A stretch of DNA of 24,069 bases from Selaginella moellendorffii (taxonomy: Eukaryota; Streptophyta; Lycopodiopsida; Selaginellales; Selaginellaceae): positions 1 to 24,069 of the forward strand of contig NW_003314440.1 of assembly GCF_000143415.4 (NCBI RefSeq), given 5' to 3'. Of this stretch, positions 1 through 11,339 are shown piece after piece; positions within the stretch are counted from its first letter, which is position 1; every line of letters begins with the position of its first letter. The position numbers and the translations under genes are program-made. Below the pieces are notes generated by a model. That model saw only the letters and a program-made list of their open reading frames with translations. It was not told the DNA's origin and did no database searches.

Positions 1-198
1 TATAGTTTCCTGCTTCCGGATCTGATATCAATCTTTGATTGTCGTCTCCTGCTGCTACTTGATTTGCTGGTTTGCATCTCCTCCTGCTCCAGTACCCCAA
101 TCTAGCCATCAGCTCCTTTGCTATCAGATGCGCGATTTCTTGAATTCTGCTTTGCCATTAATGGTAAACTCATTGCAAAACACTGAAATCATCACAAC
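1..198. other. 3' flank of the Crinkler-like gene
   Basis: This stretch follows the stop codon of the minus-strand gene and probably holds its 3' UTR and part of the next intergenic region. I see no conserved coding sequence, RNA gene or clear polyadenylation signal that I would defend. It is pyrimidine-rich on the plus strand (CTCCTGCTG-like runs). Confidence 0.4.
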
Positions 199-2283
199 TC
201 ACACTCCACTATCCAGAACGTACTGAGTGATCCCAACTAGCCTCCGCAGGATTCTTTCATCTCGGAGCACGAGGTTCCTGGACTTCCTCCAGTTTTGATA
301 GCCAGCTTCAGGGTAAAGCTCGGATGTAGTAACGATGTATACCTTGACCCTGTGAGGAGGAATTCCAAACTTGTGCATCACCTTCAACATTGCTGCGTAC
401 TTGAGGCCATGCGCATGCCTTGCAGAACTGAGGGTCACTTGGTACACCTCCAAAACGTCTAGCCGACCGGCCAGTCGCACAATCTTCATAGCATCGATTG
501 TTTCTTCAACAGTAGACTCTGGCCAGATGATCTGATTCACAGGAGCAGCAACTGGTAAACTTTCCAGTTTTGGAACTTCGAAAGGCTGTCCGAAATTGAA
601 CACCATCTCCTGGTCATCCAGGCTTCTATCTTCATAGACTTGGCGAACCTTGAATCGCTGAACTCCGTGAGCCAGTGACTTGAATTCGTGCTGAAATACA
701 TTGCCCTTGCAACCATTTACACCGTGCGCTGCCAAACCCTTGAAGGACAGGAACAGCCGTAATGCCCCACTTGTTGACTCTTTAAGCTTCTTTCGGGCAG
801 CCTCGGACAGGTACGGAGAAGCAAACATGTACTCGTAGCTGGCGTATCCCTGTTTCACCCTCTGGTGCACTACCTTGTGGGATGGATGGTCTCCATCAGC
901 CACCTGCCTGCCCACCAATTCAACTGTCTGCTGTACGGACTGCAAACCTCTTACTACCTCATCCAAGTCTACGTGCGGCTTCTCCAGCACAAACTGAGCC
1001 GTGCCACCACATTTCTTGTACCGCTCTTTGACAACATCTAGTGTCAGCTTCTTTCTTGCTTCAAGCAAGGCAATCAACTTCGCATTCTCCACAGCAACTT
1101 CCTGAAGATGTGCGAGAGCTGGCAGTCTCGGATCAAATATCTCCTGCCAAGCCAGTGCGATCTCCGCAGCAGACCAGACCGGTAGCAAGACAAGATCTCC
1201 ACGGCCATCCTTCTCGTAATCCTGGAAGTTGAGCAGCTTGGGGATGGTGGCAAGTAATGACTTGCAGCTGAATGAAGGGACGTCAGGCATCTTGCCATCC
1301 ACCAAAAAGTAGACTTCGGGGTCGTATAGAACGGACTTGTTTCTCAGCTTCAGACACGCGTAAGCCTCGCCAGTACCCGGCGCTTCCACAGGCTGCGGTT
1401 CAAATAGGAAGAAATCTCCTCCCTTGGTCTGTAGTGCAATGGCTTTCCTCTGCTTCATTAAACTGAGCAGCATGCAGATGATAAAGCCGGTCTTGCCAAT
1501 CCCAGGCACTCCAACTAGCAGAACTGCCTTAACTCCGGCGTCCCAACGTGCCTGCACCGCCTCCTGAAGACTCACATAGCTCCGCCTCTCTAAGATCTTG
1601 GTGCCACTAGTCTTGCACCAAATCCTCTCTACGGCCCGCTTAGACCGCTTTGATGAGAACACGTACATTTTCAGCTCCAGCAGTCCTGCTATGAACAACA
1701 CTCAGACAGGAATCGTCAGAGTAATGCTCAACTTACCCGGCTGAGCAGGTTCCGGTAGATCATTATAAGCATTCTCCATCATTTCCAATTCTTCGCCTAG
1801 GTCCTGAATTCATGCGGAACATGAGAAAGAAAAAGAAAACAACAGTCTCACCTCTTCGTCTGGAGCTTGCTCAATTATTTCCTCCTCAGAATCAGGAGGA
1901 GGACCAATCGGACTGTACTGAGCAGGCAGCTCCAGGATTTCATTCTCTTGCCGCAGAGCGACGGTCACCTCCGTACACTCAAAACCCCACTCCAATGTGC
2001 AGTCGTCTTCCACTGCACAAGAAGGATGTGAACACAAAACTACAAAGGGAAGACACACCATACCAAGATCTGTGGCGTCAGGCCTCATATAGTCGCGAAG
2101 CGCAATGCAAAAGAGAGCCGAAAGGTGGGAGCGGAGAGACCTGAAGTTGACATTGGCTAGGTCATCCAGCTTATGGAACCCCGCATTCGCCAGCCTCTTG
2201 ACACCATCTTCCAGATTGCAGTGGGAAGGATACCTTGAACTGAGAAACTCATGAATGCTCTCAGACTCGCGCCTCGGAGCCAT
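199..2283 (-). CDS. Crinkler/RHS-like protein: P-loop NTPase with C-terminal nuclease-like region (3 exons)
   Basis: I infer three exons on the minus strand: 2283-1852, 1803-1737 and 1688-199. They are separated by two 48-nt introns with GTGAG...CAG and GTAAG...TAG borders. The spliced length is 1989 nt, a 662-residue protein with no internal stop, and both junctions keep frame. Residues 1-144 are an acidic-tailed N-terminal region that may be a SAM-like header. A Walker A motif (GVPGIGKT) lies near residues 226-233 and a Walker-B-like strand (VYFLVDG) near 292-298. The C-terminal segment near 576-596 (VYQVTLSSARHAHGLK) resembles the 'Q-x-T...H...K' strand of the restriction-endonuclease-fold domain in Crinkler/RHS proteins. 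Members of that family combine an NTPase with a nuclease and act as effectors or in conflict and transposon-associated roles; the role here is unknown. The protein is encoded by an intron-containing gene with a plant-type leader, so contamination is unlikely. Main uncertainty: the family call rests on motif recognition only. Confidence 0.72.
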
Positions 2284-2305
2284 GAAACCCTAGAACCCTA
2301 ATTGT
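2284..2305 (-). promoter_or_regulatory. Telo-box-like leader motif upstream of the Crinkler-like gene
   Basis: Directly before the start codon the plus strand reads AAACCCTAG followed by AACCCTAAT; on the gene's strand this is ATTAGGGTT then CTAGGGTTT. Telo-boxes (AAACCCTA) are common near transcription starts and in leaders of plant genes. It supports the choice of the ATG at 2283 and a plant host. No TATA box was identified with confidence. Confidence 0.5.
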
Positions 2306-2373
2306 TACTGTCGGTAGAATCAACTAGAATATACTAGGAACTGCTTAGGAAAGTTTATAGATTATAAATGTAG

Positions 2374-2694
2374 TTTTACTTCAAGGCAACACTTTTGGAG
2401 AAAGTCTTAAAATTGCTGGATATGAACATGAAGACTATTCAAGTGTGTCGTGATTGCCTTCAAAAGGACATGAAACCTTTTGAAGTGCTCGAACGGGATC
2501 TGGTGAAGATAGAAGAGAAACTTCTCCATGCAGAACAAGTGGATGAACTTGCTGAAGAAGTTTGCACCTTGCGAAAAAGATTGGCTTGGGCTATAGTTTA
2601 TGAGACAGACAAGAAACTTGAAGAATTCCAAGCATTTGTAAGATAAGTCAAGCAGCTTATACTTCTAGCTGAAGAGGACATCAAGATGCAAACA
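2374..2694 (+). pseudogene. SMC6: Isolated SMC6 coiled-coil exon with one internal stop
   Basis: The segment starts after a TAG acceptor (2371-2373) and ends before a GTGAGC donor (2695), giving 321 nt or 107 codons. It opens with FYFKATLLEKV, matching the FFKATLL segment of plant SMC6. Further in it has EQVDELAEEV and LRKRLAWAIVYETDKKL, matching the SMC6 'QVEEIA...LKKKLAWSWVYDVDR' stretch of the arm coiled coil. SMC6 is a core subunit of the SMC5/6 DNA-repair complex. One in-frame TAA (2644-2646) interrupts the reading frame, and recognisable sequence continues after it (VKQLILLAEED). I found no neighbouring SMC6 exons, so this is a duplicated or captured fragment, not a working gene. Confidence 0.65.
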
Positions 2695-4797
2695 GTGAGC
2701 AGTTTGGTCTTTTATTTGTTGGATGTCTAAGGTTTTTGTGTTGCAGCAATTACTTGCACAGACATTATTTTCAATGTAATAATGATAATCAAAATGGTGT
2801 TTGCTAACTGGGACAGCATATGCTGGGCAGTCAACATAAGCATATGTTAGACCACCTTCAACTTGGAAACAAAAGCTATTGTTACCTTGAATTTCTCTTT
2901 CTTGCTACCAGCACTCAGAAAATCTTGACTCATGTCTTGAGATATAATCACACTTGGGTTTTCTGCATCAATCTACAAAAAAAAGGTGACTGTAGGAAAG
3001 TAGAAAATTTTAAAAATACAATCTTAGCTTGTGATTTCTCAAGACAGTAGCGAGGGAGAGATGAGACAGAGGCATGGAGACAAACATTGCGCTTTGTTGA
3101 TACTTGGTTAAGGAAAGCTAAAGCATTGGCAGAGAGAAACAAGAGAATTCATCCCCCCACCTCTACCTTGAGAAAGAACAAATGAAAGTTTTTTATACAC
3201 GAAGGTGTTGTCCAGCCTGGACGCCCACGTATGCAACGTAATGAGTGCATATAATCTGGTAATCCTTAAGCCAGCTGGTTCTTCTCTCTTTCTCAGGTAT
3301 TCACACTCACAATGGGCATAGCGTCCCATGGGCATAGGCATGATACTATGAATCAATGCCTAATATACTAATGCATCTAAGAATATTCCTGCAAGTCCAT
3401 GCTTTAATCCATCTTGCTAGTGCTTTGCTAGCCGCATTGCTACACGTGTTTCTTTCTGTCCATTCACCATCTTGAATACACCAACCCTAAGAAAAAATCA
3501 CCTCGAAACCATGGGTAAGACTGATGCTGTGAGCATATCTCATGAGACAGATATGACTTTCTAAGTCATCAATGCATGGCTCTGTGGAAATGAAGGCCAA
3601 GCATTAGTTGGTGATCCAAAGCTGAGACAAATGAAAATCTGCATTGGAGTGACAAAGTCTCGCCACTCTGTACAAGAGCTTTCCTTCTATAGTCAAAACT
3701 GTACCTCGAGACAGTTTTCTGAGCATCCAAAAAGGTCTTTGCACTTAGGGGTTCCATCTATAACACACGGATTTTGCCATCTATAGGTTTACAACATTGA
3801 CATTGCTCCAAGTTGCTTACCACACATAAGAGAAGCATGAGAGTATTTTCCAAGCATTGATGAGCGCTTACAATGACATGGAGGCGTGAAAGAGAGAATC
3901 ATGGCTCTACTTCCCTTAGGATATTAATATTATCTCTGAAATAACAATCTTTATAATTTTGAAGCATTGATATAAAATATATTTCTTATTAATCCGTATT
4001 CAGCTATATTTAATTTGATAACAAATTATAATGTTAATATCTATATAAAACTTATAACTAAAACTTTTGAGCAACACTTGTATTTAATCTTTTTATATTC
4101 TATCTAGTTTTATTTATAAAGTAAAAGTTTTCTTGTTTTCTATTACAACCTTTAGAGGTGGCAGTGGATATACCAAAAATATGCTTGGATATTTTAGGAT
4201 CTTCTACCATCTATCATGAGTGCCAAACTTTCTGGGCCGCCAGATCCAGCCAATTGCAGCCATCTGATGGGGGATAACTGTAAAGGGGTTATTTCTTTAA
4301 CCATGTCTTTGTTTGCTCTCGGCTAATGGGAGGCAGCCAAGTTGCATGGGGTGGGAGAGGAAGGTGCTGCTACACATGTTGCATGCAATGTGTTGACTGT
4401 AATTGTGCTAGTGGTCTATTGAGCAAATTGGTTTTGTTTTGCAATGTTTTTCTAGGGTTTATGAAATGGCAAGAGAGCCCCTACTACTGCTATTGATTCA
4501 CGATCCAAATCTGAGGCACTGTGTCAATGCTGCTGGAATGAGCCACATCCTGGTACAGTTTGTATCAAGATCTAATCAATTTGTCCATGCCTTCTTTTAG
4601 CATTGTTTCAGTTCCAAGTCTGCTTTGGAAGTGGTAGAGTTAAAAAATGAAGGGTGCTTAGAAGTAAATCTATATGGCAAGACGATAGTGATTGAGTGGA
4701 GAATCACTGCTAGAAGCAACACTATTCTCTTGAAAAATCACCGAGGTTGGTTTTCTATTGTGCGAGGGATTTACTTCTTTTGTATTGTGTATTCTAG
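2695..4797. other. Intergenic stretch without a recognised gene
   Basis: About 2.1 kb with no gene I can name. A short open segment at about 3057-3183 (plus) reads with coding-like composition (AWRQTLRFVDTWLRKAKAL) but matches no family I recognise. The region from 3950 to 4140 is very AT-rich. An ATTCTAG acceptor at 4791-4797 leads into the 4CL-like exon, so the final part may be a degraded intron or promoter of that fragment. Confidence 0.4.
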
Positions 4798-5368
4798 GTG
4801 AAAAACTTTCTTCAAACAAGCAGGATTTGTGTGATGGGATTGACCATCTCAGTGTCCTCTCTCATAAAGGATTCAATGCTCAGGATGGCTGGCAAGTTAC
4901 GTTTGAGGAGCTGGGATCTCACACACAGTCCCTTGCGCTCATGTTGCTTGGCCTTGGGCTCAAGAAAGGGGATGTCATATTTGTCGTTCTTGCGAATTGC
5001 ATAGAAATGCCCATTATAGTGCTTGCTTGCATGATGGTTGGCGCGGCAGTGAGCATGAGCAATCCTCAATACCCTGCCAATGCCATACAGTCACAGGAGC
5101 TCACTGTCGGAGCTCGATTGATGATTGTTGCAGATCACGACCCCAAAGATACCGTCGAGAGCTGCAGGAAGGCAATTGGTATGGATGTGGTCATTGTTTC
5201 GGATCTTTTTCCTGTGTCAATTGCTCATCACAGTACTTTTGCTGTGCTTGCGAGTGATAATCTTGATCTTCCTAGCGACACCGCGCTCCTACCATTCTCA
5301 TCCGGGACTACAGGTACTCCAAATGCCGCCATGTTGTTGCACCAAAACCTAGTCCACCGCATCGCAAG
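4798..5368 (+). pseudogene. 4-coumarate:CoA ligase-like exon (N-terminal part), truncated by a transposon
   Basis: Reading in from a splice acceptor, the frame gives the N-terminal half of an adenylate-forming (ANL) ligase: VTFEEL, LGLGLKKGDVIFVVLANC, GAAVSMSNPQYP, and the phosphate-binding loop LPFSSGTTGTPNAAML followed by HQNLV. Intact family members use ATP to activate a carboxylic acid and transfer it to CoA; 4CL does this in phenylpropanoid metabolism. The loop has PNA where family members usually have PKG, losing the conserved lysine. The sequence breaks at 5369 where the left end of element 1 begins; the C-terminal half is not found in the window. No plausible initiator exon was found upstream. 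Other ANL ligases (OPC-8:0-type or 4CL-like peroxisomal enzymes) are possible. Confidence 0.72.
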
Positions 5369-5398
5369 GAGCCCAAGTAGGTTTTGAGCTCCTAAGCT
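5369..5398 (+). repeat. Left terminal inverted repeat, element 1
   Basis: GAGCCCAAGTAGGTTTTGAG at the start pairs imperfectly with the reverse complement of 12412-12441. The core GTAGGTTTTGAGCTC is shared with the left end of element 2. The following sequence is rich in GAGCTC/CTCATGAG palindromes, possible transposase binding sites. Confidence 0.7.
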
Positions 5399-5559
5399 CA
5401 TGAGTTGAGCTCACGACTCATGATTTCTTAAATACAAGAAAAACATTGGTTTGTTCCAAACTAACATCTTTCATTTTTCAAATTTTGATTTAATCTATAT
5501 TTCCAAGTAAATTTGACCAATAAAATACAAATATAAATATAGATCCGAACACTAAAAAC

Positions 5560-8500
5560 AATCTAAAAACACTTCTCAAGCTCTGCAATTGTAAAGCTTG
5601 CCTGGTGGATGTGATGGTCAACCTTAGGATCTTGGTTTAGTTCCTACATAAAAATGTAATAGATGTGCTTGCAGGCTAAATAAACCTTTCCCCTATTCTC
5701 CCTCTGTGTAAAATTTAGACAAGTACAGAATGAATTTTTGTAGATTCTAATAGTGTAACACGTATCCTTTAACGACTCAGTCACAACAACAAACTCCTTA
5801 GCCATGGGACTGATGCAGTTTATCCTTGTAATTATGCATTTCAACACCTTTGCCAGCTTGATCTTCTCTTATGCACCTTTTGAAATGGAAGACCTATATT
5901 GTACAGCCTTCCCATTTCTAGTTGGTCGTGTATGCCGGTCTAGTGTTGACATTGGTGGAATAGCAGTATCAATAGCACCATTTGAGGAAGTTTTCAGCTT
6001 GAAACCAGCTCTCTCCAGACTTTCAATCTCTTCTTTCAAAAGATTGCAACTTCACTCAACTGGCCACTCTTCTGGCACAGAATCTGGCTTCAAAATAATT
6101 GAGCTATGGATCCAATTTGTATGAGTAACATCAGTCCTACAATAGTAAATCCAACTTGACTAGCAGCCCTTTACCCCTAGATCTCGATAGCCTCAAAAAC
6201 ATGGTACTGCTAAAGTACTTGAACTTGAGTGCACAAATGTAAGACACTAACCTTGACTCCCAATCATTCTGGAGCAATATGCATTACTTTTGGCACTAAC
6301 TCTTCGAATTGCCTAGTTGATATGAGAAATTGGCTCACGAGCAATAATCTCTCAACCTCTGGTACTGGATTTATTTGTGTAATAATTGGCACCTCCTCCA
6401 CTCCATGTTAATTAGTTCTTCTCTGATGTCGTGGAACAAAATGGTAGTCAAACTTTGGATGGTGAGAGCTAGAAGAAGTGATGTTAGGCCCATCAAATAT
6501 TTGTCGACGCTTCATACAGGCTATCCTCATATCCCCAAGTGGTTCATAACTTGATTCCATAGGAGTTCCAGTAACAAATTCCTCCACCATCTTAGATATT
6601 GACCTATTGCTGGTGTTGTCTTTCGACCAACCCGCTCTCGAAGCTTGTCTAAGTTTGGACCTGTACCAACAAACCTTACTTCCTGTACAGCTAAAGCTTT
6701 TGATGACTACTCAAGAGATCTAATGAGGTCGGAGAGTGTAGCTTCATAGAGGGACACTTTTTCTTTCCCTGCTTCGGAAGCTCTCCAACTCCAATATTTG
6801 CTCTTAGAGAGATTAATTGTTTGTGTAAGTGCAATGTCATCAAGTGGTTGATCCTAGGAAAAATACAACATTTGAATGTGATAAGAAAAGAAAATGAGAG
6901 AAAACTTACATAGAGAATATAATAGCCCCATTGAAACATTTGAATTTTCTACTATGCAAGTCAGCACTTCATTTGTGGAAGGTGTTCAATTGACATTTTG
7001 TCTCCTTCATGCCACCATATACACATCTCATTTGCTTTTGCCTTGTGCTCTTCTTTAGTTGATGCATCCATCCATTCCCGACAAAGTTGCATAAACTTGT
7101 GATGGAAGCTAGACTTGATGCATCGGCAATATTCATTGACACTTTTTGCCCAATGAAACTCACAACTCTACTCTCTACTTTGTAATGGCTGACTTTTATC
7201 ACCTCCAAATACTGTTGTACAGCCAACTAATTAGCACCAGCAGCATCTGCCATGAAATTGTGGAAGTTGGGTTTCTTCCCAGTTCGCTGTTCAACAACCT
7301 CGGACATATATGTTTAAAAAACGGTTTGAGTTTGGAAATCTTGAACCTTGAATTCGGCTATAGCTATAGTCAAGTTGCTCTACAACCTATAGAAGGAATG
7401 GTTATAATGTAAATCGGTATGGAATCCTTAAAAAATAAAAAGCCACTTACTTGTGATCATAAACATGGGTTCCTATAGTTGACCAGCCTGAAACTCATTC
7501 TAGATCTAAGAATTAACCAAGTCCCCATTTCCATCTATATCCATTTCGTTGTACAAGGTTTACATTTAGAAAGCAAGACCAAAGGTAGACATCTTAAAGA
7601 TGAAAGGACGTTGATTGTTCGAAGTCACTTGGCCAATGAACAAGCTCCCATGAATAAATTTATAAGAACATTTTCTCTTTAGCTCCAAGATCCCATCCAA
7701 TCCAGATTAAAGCTTTCCATCTTGCCCTTCTCGCATCCAATTCTTTATTCTGCAGAAAAAAAGAGTGTTTCTAATGACAAAGTAGAGTTAAGTATTAACT
7801 TATACCTATTTAAATTTGTCACGGGTTTTATATTTCAAAGTAGGTCCTTCAAGCTATTCTTCGTGAACTCTTTTTTGCTATCAACTTGTAGCAATGTGTC
7901 CACCATATAGTCCTTTCATACAAACTGTTGAACATAATTTGGAGTTGTAGCACTTTTCTTCTCGGCCTTTGTAGTAACAATAGCCTTCAAACTGCAAAAA
8001 GAATCACGGCAGATTCCCTCCTCTATTGCGTGTTAGTGGTATTTAACATGCACTGCTACTTTGCCTAAACATCCATCCCATAGAAGAAAATAATACATTT
8101 TTGCATCATAACATGCTTGACATATAGGTGTTGCCCCGCATTTGTAACATTTAAACCTTGTAGCAACCTCATCATGCCTAGGAGGATTAATCACTGAGCC
8201 TTCAAAGAAACACATATTCTTGCCATGATCATAAATGTATTTCTTAGCAACATACTGAAGCTATCCACTATAATAGACTATAGACATAGATCCGTCAAAA
8301 TGAGAGAAGTGGGTCGTCTTTACTCTGCACTAATTATGTGGATCAAGACGCATCTCCATGCCCCTCTTCCTGCTTGACAAATTGGCTGGTGGAAATTCGA
8401 GGGGTATATTTCCATTATAGGAAGATGGAAGTTCCTCACCTCTCATATACTGGAACTCCTTCAATTCCAACCGTAATAATCAAGATTGCCAAAATGCTTT

Positions 8501-8935
8501 ATCCACTGCTTCAAAAACTAGTGCAGAAGGAACACATCTACTTGTCTGGGAAGCTATGTCTAAAAGCTCATTTTCTTCACTTTCATCATTAAAAAGAATG
8601 ACAATTTCATCCTTCAGTCCTTGCATAGTTGGCTGTGAAACTAATGCACTCTCCTCTACTCGCTTCGAAGATTTTGTAACTAGAATCTTTTGACCTGTAC
8701 ATCTATCAAGATCCAACTGAATCTCATTCTCTCCCACACCACTGTTAAAAAGAATGGATTTTTCTATCTGATTACCCTTATCCCGACATACATTCTCCAA
8801 ACTAACTAATCTCAACTTCAACTTGAATCTTCTGTGGAGGAATTTCTCTTCAATAACACTCTTAGAGAAAACAATTGGAAGTTTTTGATCGAACTTCAAG
8901 TAGAATTCTTTCATATCTTCTCCTTGCTTGAGCAC
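5560..8935 (-). pseudogene. Transposase of element 1 with C-terminal SWIM zinc finger, decayed
   Basis: Minus-strand coding pieces run from about 8935 down to about 5560, near the left TIR, in shifting frames with stops and probable short introns. In order: an N-terminal piece of 151 codons (8935-8480) preceded by a CTAAG acceptor; a Cys-rich zinc-binding-like piece at 8215-8033 (FKCYKCGATPICQACYDAK); a segment near 7253-7230 reading MADAAGAN; CEFHW at 7164-7150 followed by Trp-rich sequence (IWWHEGD), as in DDE transposases after the catalytic core; a TINLSKSKYWSW segment near 6820; and a C-terminal SWIM finger with CTC (5719-5730) and CKH (5665-5673), the CxC...CxH pattern. SWIM fingers occur at the C-terminus of Mutator-like transposases. 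I cannot assign the catalytic triad with certainty. Confidence 0.62.
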
Positions 8936-9100
8936 TTAGAAAAAATTTGGGGAGAAACTGACAAGAAAGAACAAAGATATTCTTCTATATTGTGAGCTTT
9001 AATTATCTGTGTCCTTGCAAAGGACAAGTTAAATATTTTAAGAAAATATACAACCGTGTAGAATCTAGAGATATATGAGTATCTTAGAAACCCACCCATA

Positions 9101-9288
9101 TTAATTGTATAATTGATTGTGAGAGGAATAATACTGCTGAAATGAATGGGGTTATGAGTGAAAGGCACCGATTAATCACAAGAGTTATAGCATTGATAGC
9201 TTGTTCTCCTCTCGCTCATGGTGCCTCTCACTCATAACCCCATTCATTTCAACAGTATTATTACTTTCACAATCAATTATACAATTAA
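9101..9288. repeat. 69-bp inverted repeat with 50-bp spacer in the centre of element 1
   Basis: The left arm 9101-9169 and right arm 9220-9288 are reverse complements with about four mismatches by eye. The arms contain AATGAATGGGGTTATGAGTG and its complement. Element 2 carries only one arm (about 16610-16685) and carries the spacer in the opposite orientation (about 16570-16615), so this is an inverted duplication or spacer flip in element 1. The position is between the divergent transposase and methyltransferase genes. Confidence 0.75.
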
Positions 9289-9389
9289 TATCTAAAGCAT
9301 TGAATAATTGTCTCCTTGGAAAGAACATGTGAAATCTATGTTCATACTGGATTTGTGCAATAAATATATCCAAGTACTGTTAAAAAATT

Positions 9390-9480
9390 GATCTGTTGAT
9401 CATGACTGTTAATTTTTAGGGTTTTGCAAGAGAAAATGCTTGAATCTCACAATGTGCTTCAAGATGCTTCTCAATCAGGA
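9390..9480 (+). promoter_or_regulatory. Conserved central segment with telo-box-like motif, element 1
   Basis: The sequence TTTTTAGGGTTTTGC and the following CACAATGTGCTTCAAGATGC are conserved at about 16785-16895 of element 2 (CTAGGGTTTTAG, then CAATGTGCTTCAAGACGC). Position between the two divergent genes and the telo-box-like core suggest promoter and leader of the plus-strand cargo gene. This is inference from conservation between the copies. Confidence 0.45.
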
Positions 9481-9488
9481 CGCTAGAT

Positions 9489-11330
9489 GACATTAGCTTC
9501 ACTGCAATATTGAAAATTAGGGAAATGTTATTAGAGTTTGCTAGATGAGATATACATCAACATTTGTTATTGAGCCTTCCCCTTGGTATTGTCCCTAAAA
9601 ATCTTAAACACACAAATATAGTTCAAATACTTAATCTTTAAAAAACGTCAGTATTAATATTATAATACTAACTTTAAAGGTTAGTAGTTTTGCCACCAAC
9701 ACAACTTCACCATCACTTGATTCACTTGGCTGCTGAGACAAGTGAAAAGGAGAACAAAAAAACAGTTTTTATTTCTAGTGTTTTCCACCTCAAATATAAA
9801 CTTAAAAATTGATAACATATTCTTAGTATATGTTTTAAACAGCAATATAAATGAGGGAATATTCTTTACATGGCAACAATTAATATTCTCAAGTCAACAG
9901 TAGAGTCCTGTTGACTTGGCTCCCTAAATACCAAGCAGCTTGGTGACAAGTATACATAACTGGAAAGTAGAAAGACTAAAGACTGTCTGGTTAATCAAAT
10001 ATCAGTACCCAACCCCTGAAATGGTGCATGAAAGTGGAGTGATATTTCATAACTTCTTGCTGTTTAGAGTTGCCTCATCTAGCTGCTTTTAATATGGTCT
10101 TTTATATCAACAAACACACCTGTGAAAGTTGATCGTGGCCAAAAATACAAGCTGCCAAAGCGCATGACTCCAATCCTATAAACCCTAGAAAAAACTGGTG
10201 AAGAGGAAGAACAGATGCACCATGCAGCCTTTTTTTACTTACAAACTGAATTTGAATAATTGAATTCAGCATTCAATCCCAATTAGATCCTATTCAAATT
10301 CCAAATTTCAGTTTTAATACAGGCTTAATCAAAGTTTTTATGATATTAATTTATTTTTCCTAGTTATGCCTTAAATCTAATATCTTAAACACTTTAAATG
10401 TATCAAATATGACCTAGTTATGCCTTAAATGTACAGATATAAAATGTTGAAATAATCTATGGTACATGTTTTAAAATTTACTATAAAAATTACAGGTCTG
10501 AAAAATTTACAAAATTTGTATAGGGGTCTGAAATAGCATCAGAAATTCATATTCAATGGAACATATAAAAGATATTGAGTGACCCATAACGACCACAGAC
10601 TACTGGTTTTGTTTCATGCTTAATGATTTTTCTTGTTGTTAGTGGTTTCACAAGATCAATTTCAAATTTCTCAGCAGTTCCAGGGGCGAATAATCAATCA
10701 TTTTCTGAATCAGTGTGCCATCCGATTATCTGGAAAAATGCATCACATCATGTGTGCAGTGCAACATAGAAGATCTTGACCTCTTCAAGATGCTCATCAT
10801 CGCACCAATTAACCTCCCAAATTTGTGAGGCAGAAGGTGGGTACAGTGGCATTCTTCACTTCATCTTGGATGGAGCGCTGTGTACCTAGAGTCGATCCCC
10901 TGCCACACTGTGGAAATTCGGAAGATCTGCATCAATCTCGATAATATTTATCTTGGGTCTATAAGCTATAAATAATTTTATAATTATAAACTTCCATTTG
11001 TTCAATTAAATATTACTAAACAGGAATAGCCCTAATACTAAGAAAACCAAGCATTTCAATGTGTAGAAAATTTTCCCAAGTTGTTATTTAATCTTTGTAT
11101 AATTTATTTTTTATTTCTTGTTTTTAATATATATTTACAATGTTTTTCTAATTCATCAACAGTTGGAGTATAGTATGCCAACCATTGTTTTATGAAAAGA
11201 AAAATAAAAGATACAGATATAGAGAAGTTTTACAGCAATCAATAAAAAGCTAAACATTGTATGGTTTAGAAATCACTTTAACTTAACCTACATCTTAATC
11301 TAATCAGAGTTTAGCAAAGAAAATTTAAGA
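9489..11330. other. AT-rich gene-free interior of element 1
   Basis: No coding sequence recognised. Element 2 holds the ParB-like and upstream exons at the corresponding place, so this part of element 1 was replaced or deleted. A short direct repeat (CTAGTTATGCCTTAAAT) occurs near 10359 and 10411. A less AT-rich stretch at about 10640-10940 might be foreign sequence, but I recognise nothing in it. Confidence 0.4.
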
Positions 11331-11339
11331 TATCATCGC

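Noticed and set aside
199-2283. Oomycete or fungal contamination as the source of the Crinkler-like gene
   Set aside because: The leader telo-box, the neighbouring plant-type exons and the continuous sequence argue for a plant locus, though the assembly itself cannot be checked here.
4758-5387. A complete small ligase protein starting at ATG 4758
   Set aside because: Homology to ANL ligases begins after the acceptor at 4797 and stops at the transposon border at 5369; the last codons are transposon sequence.
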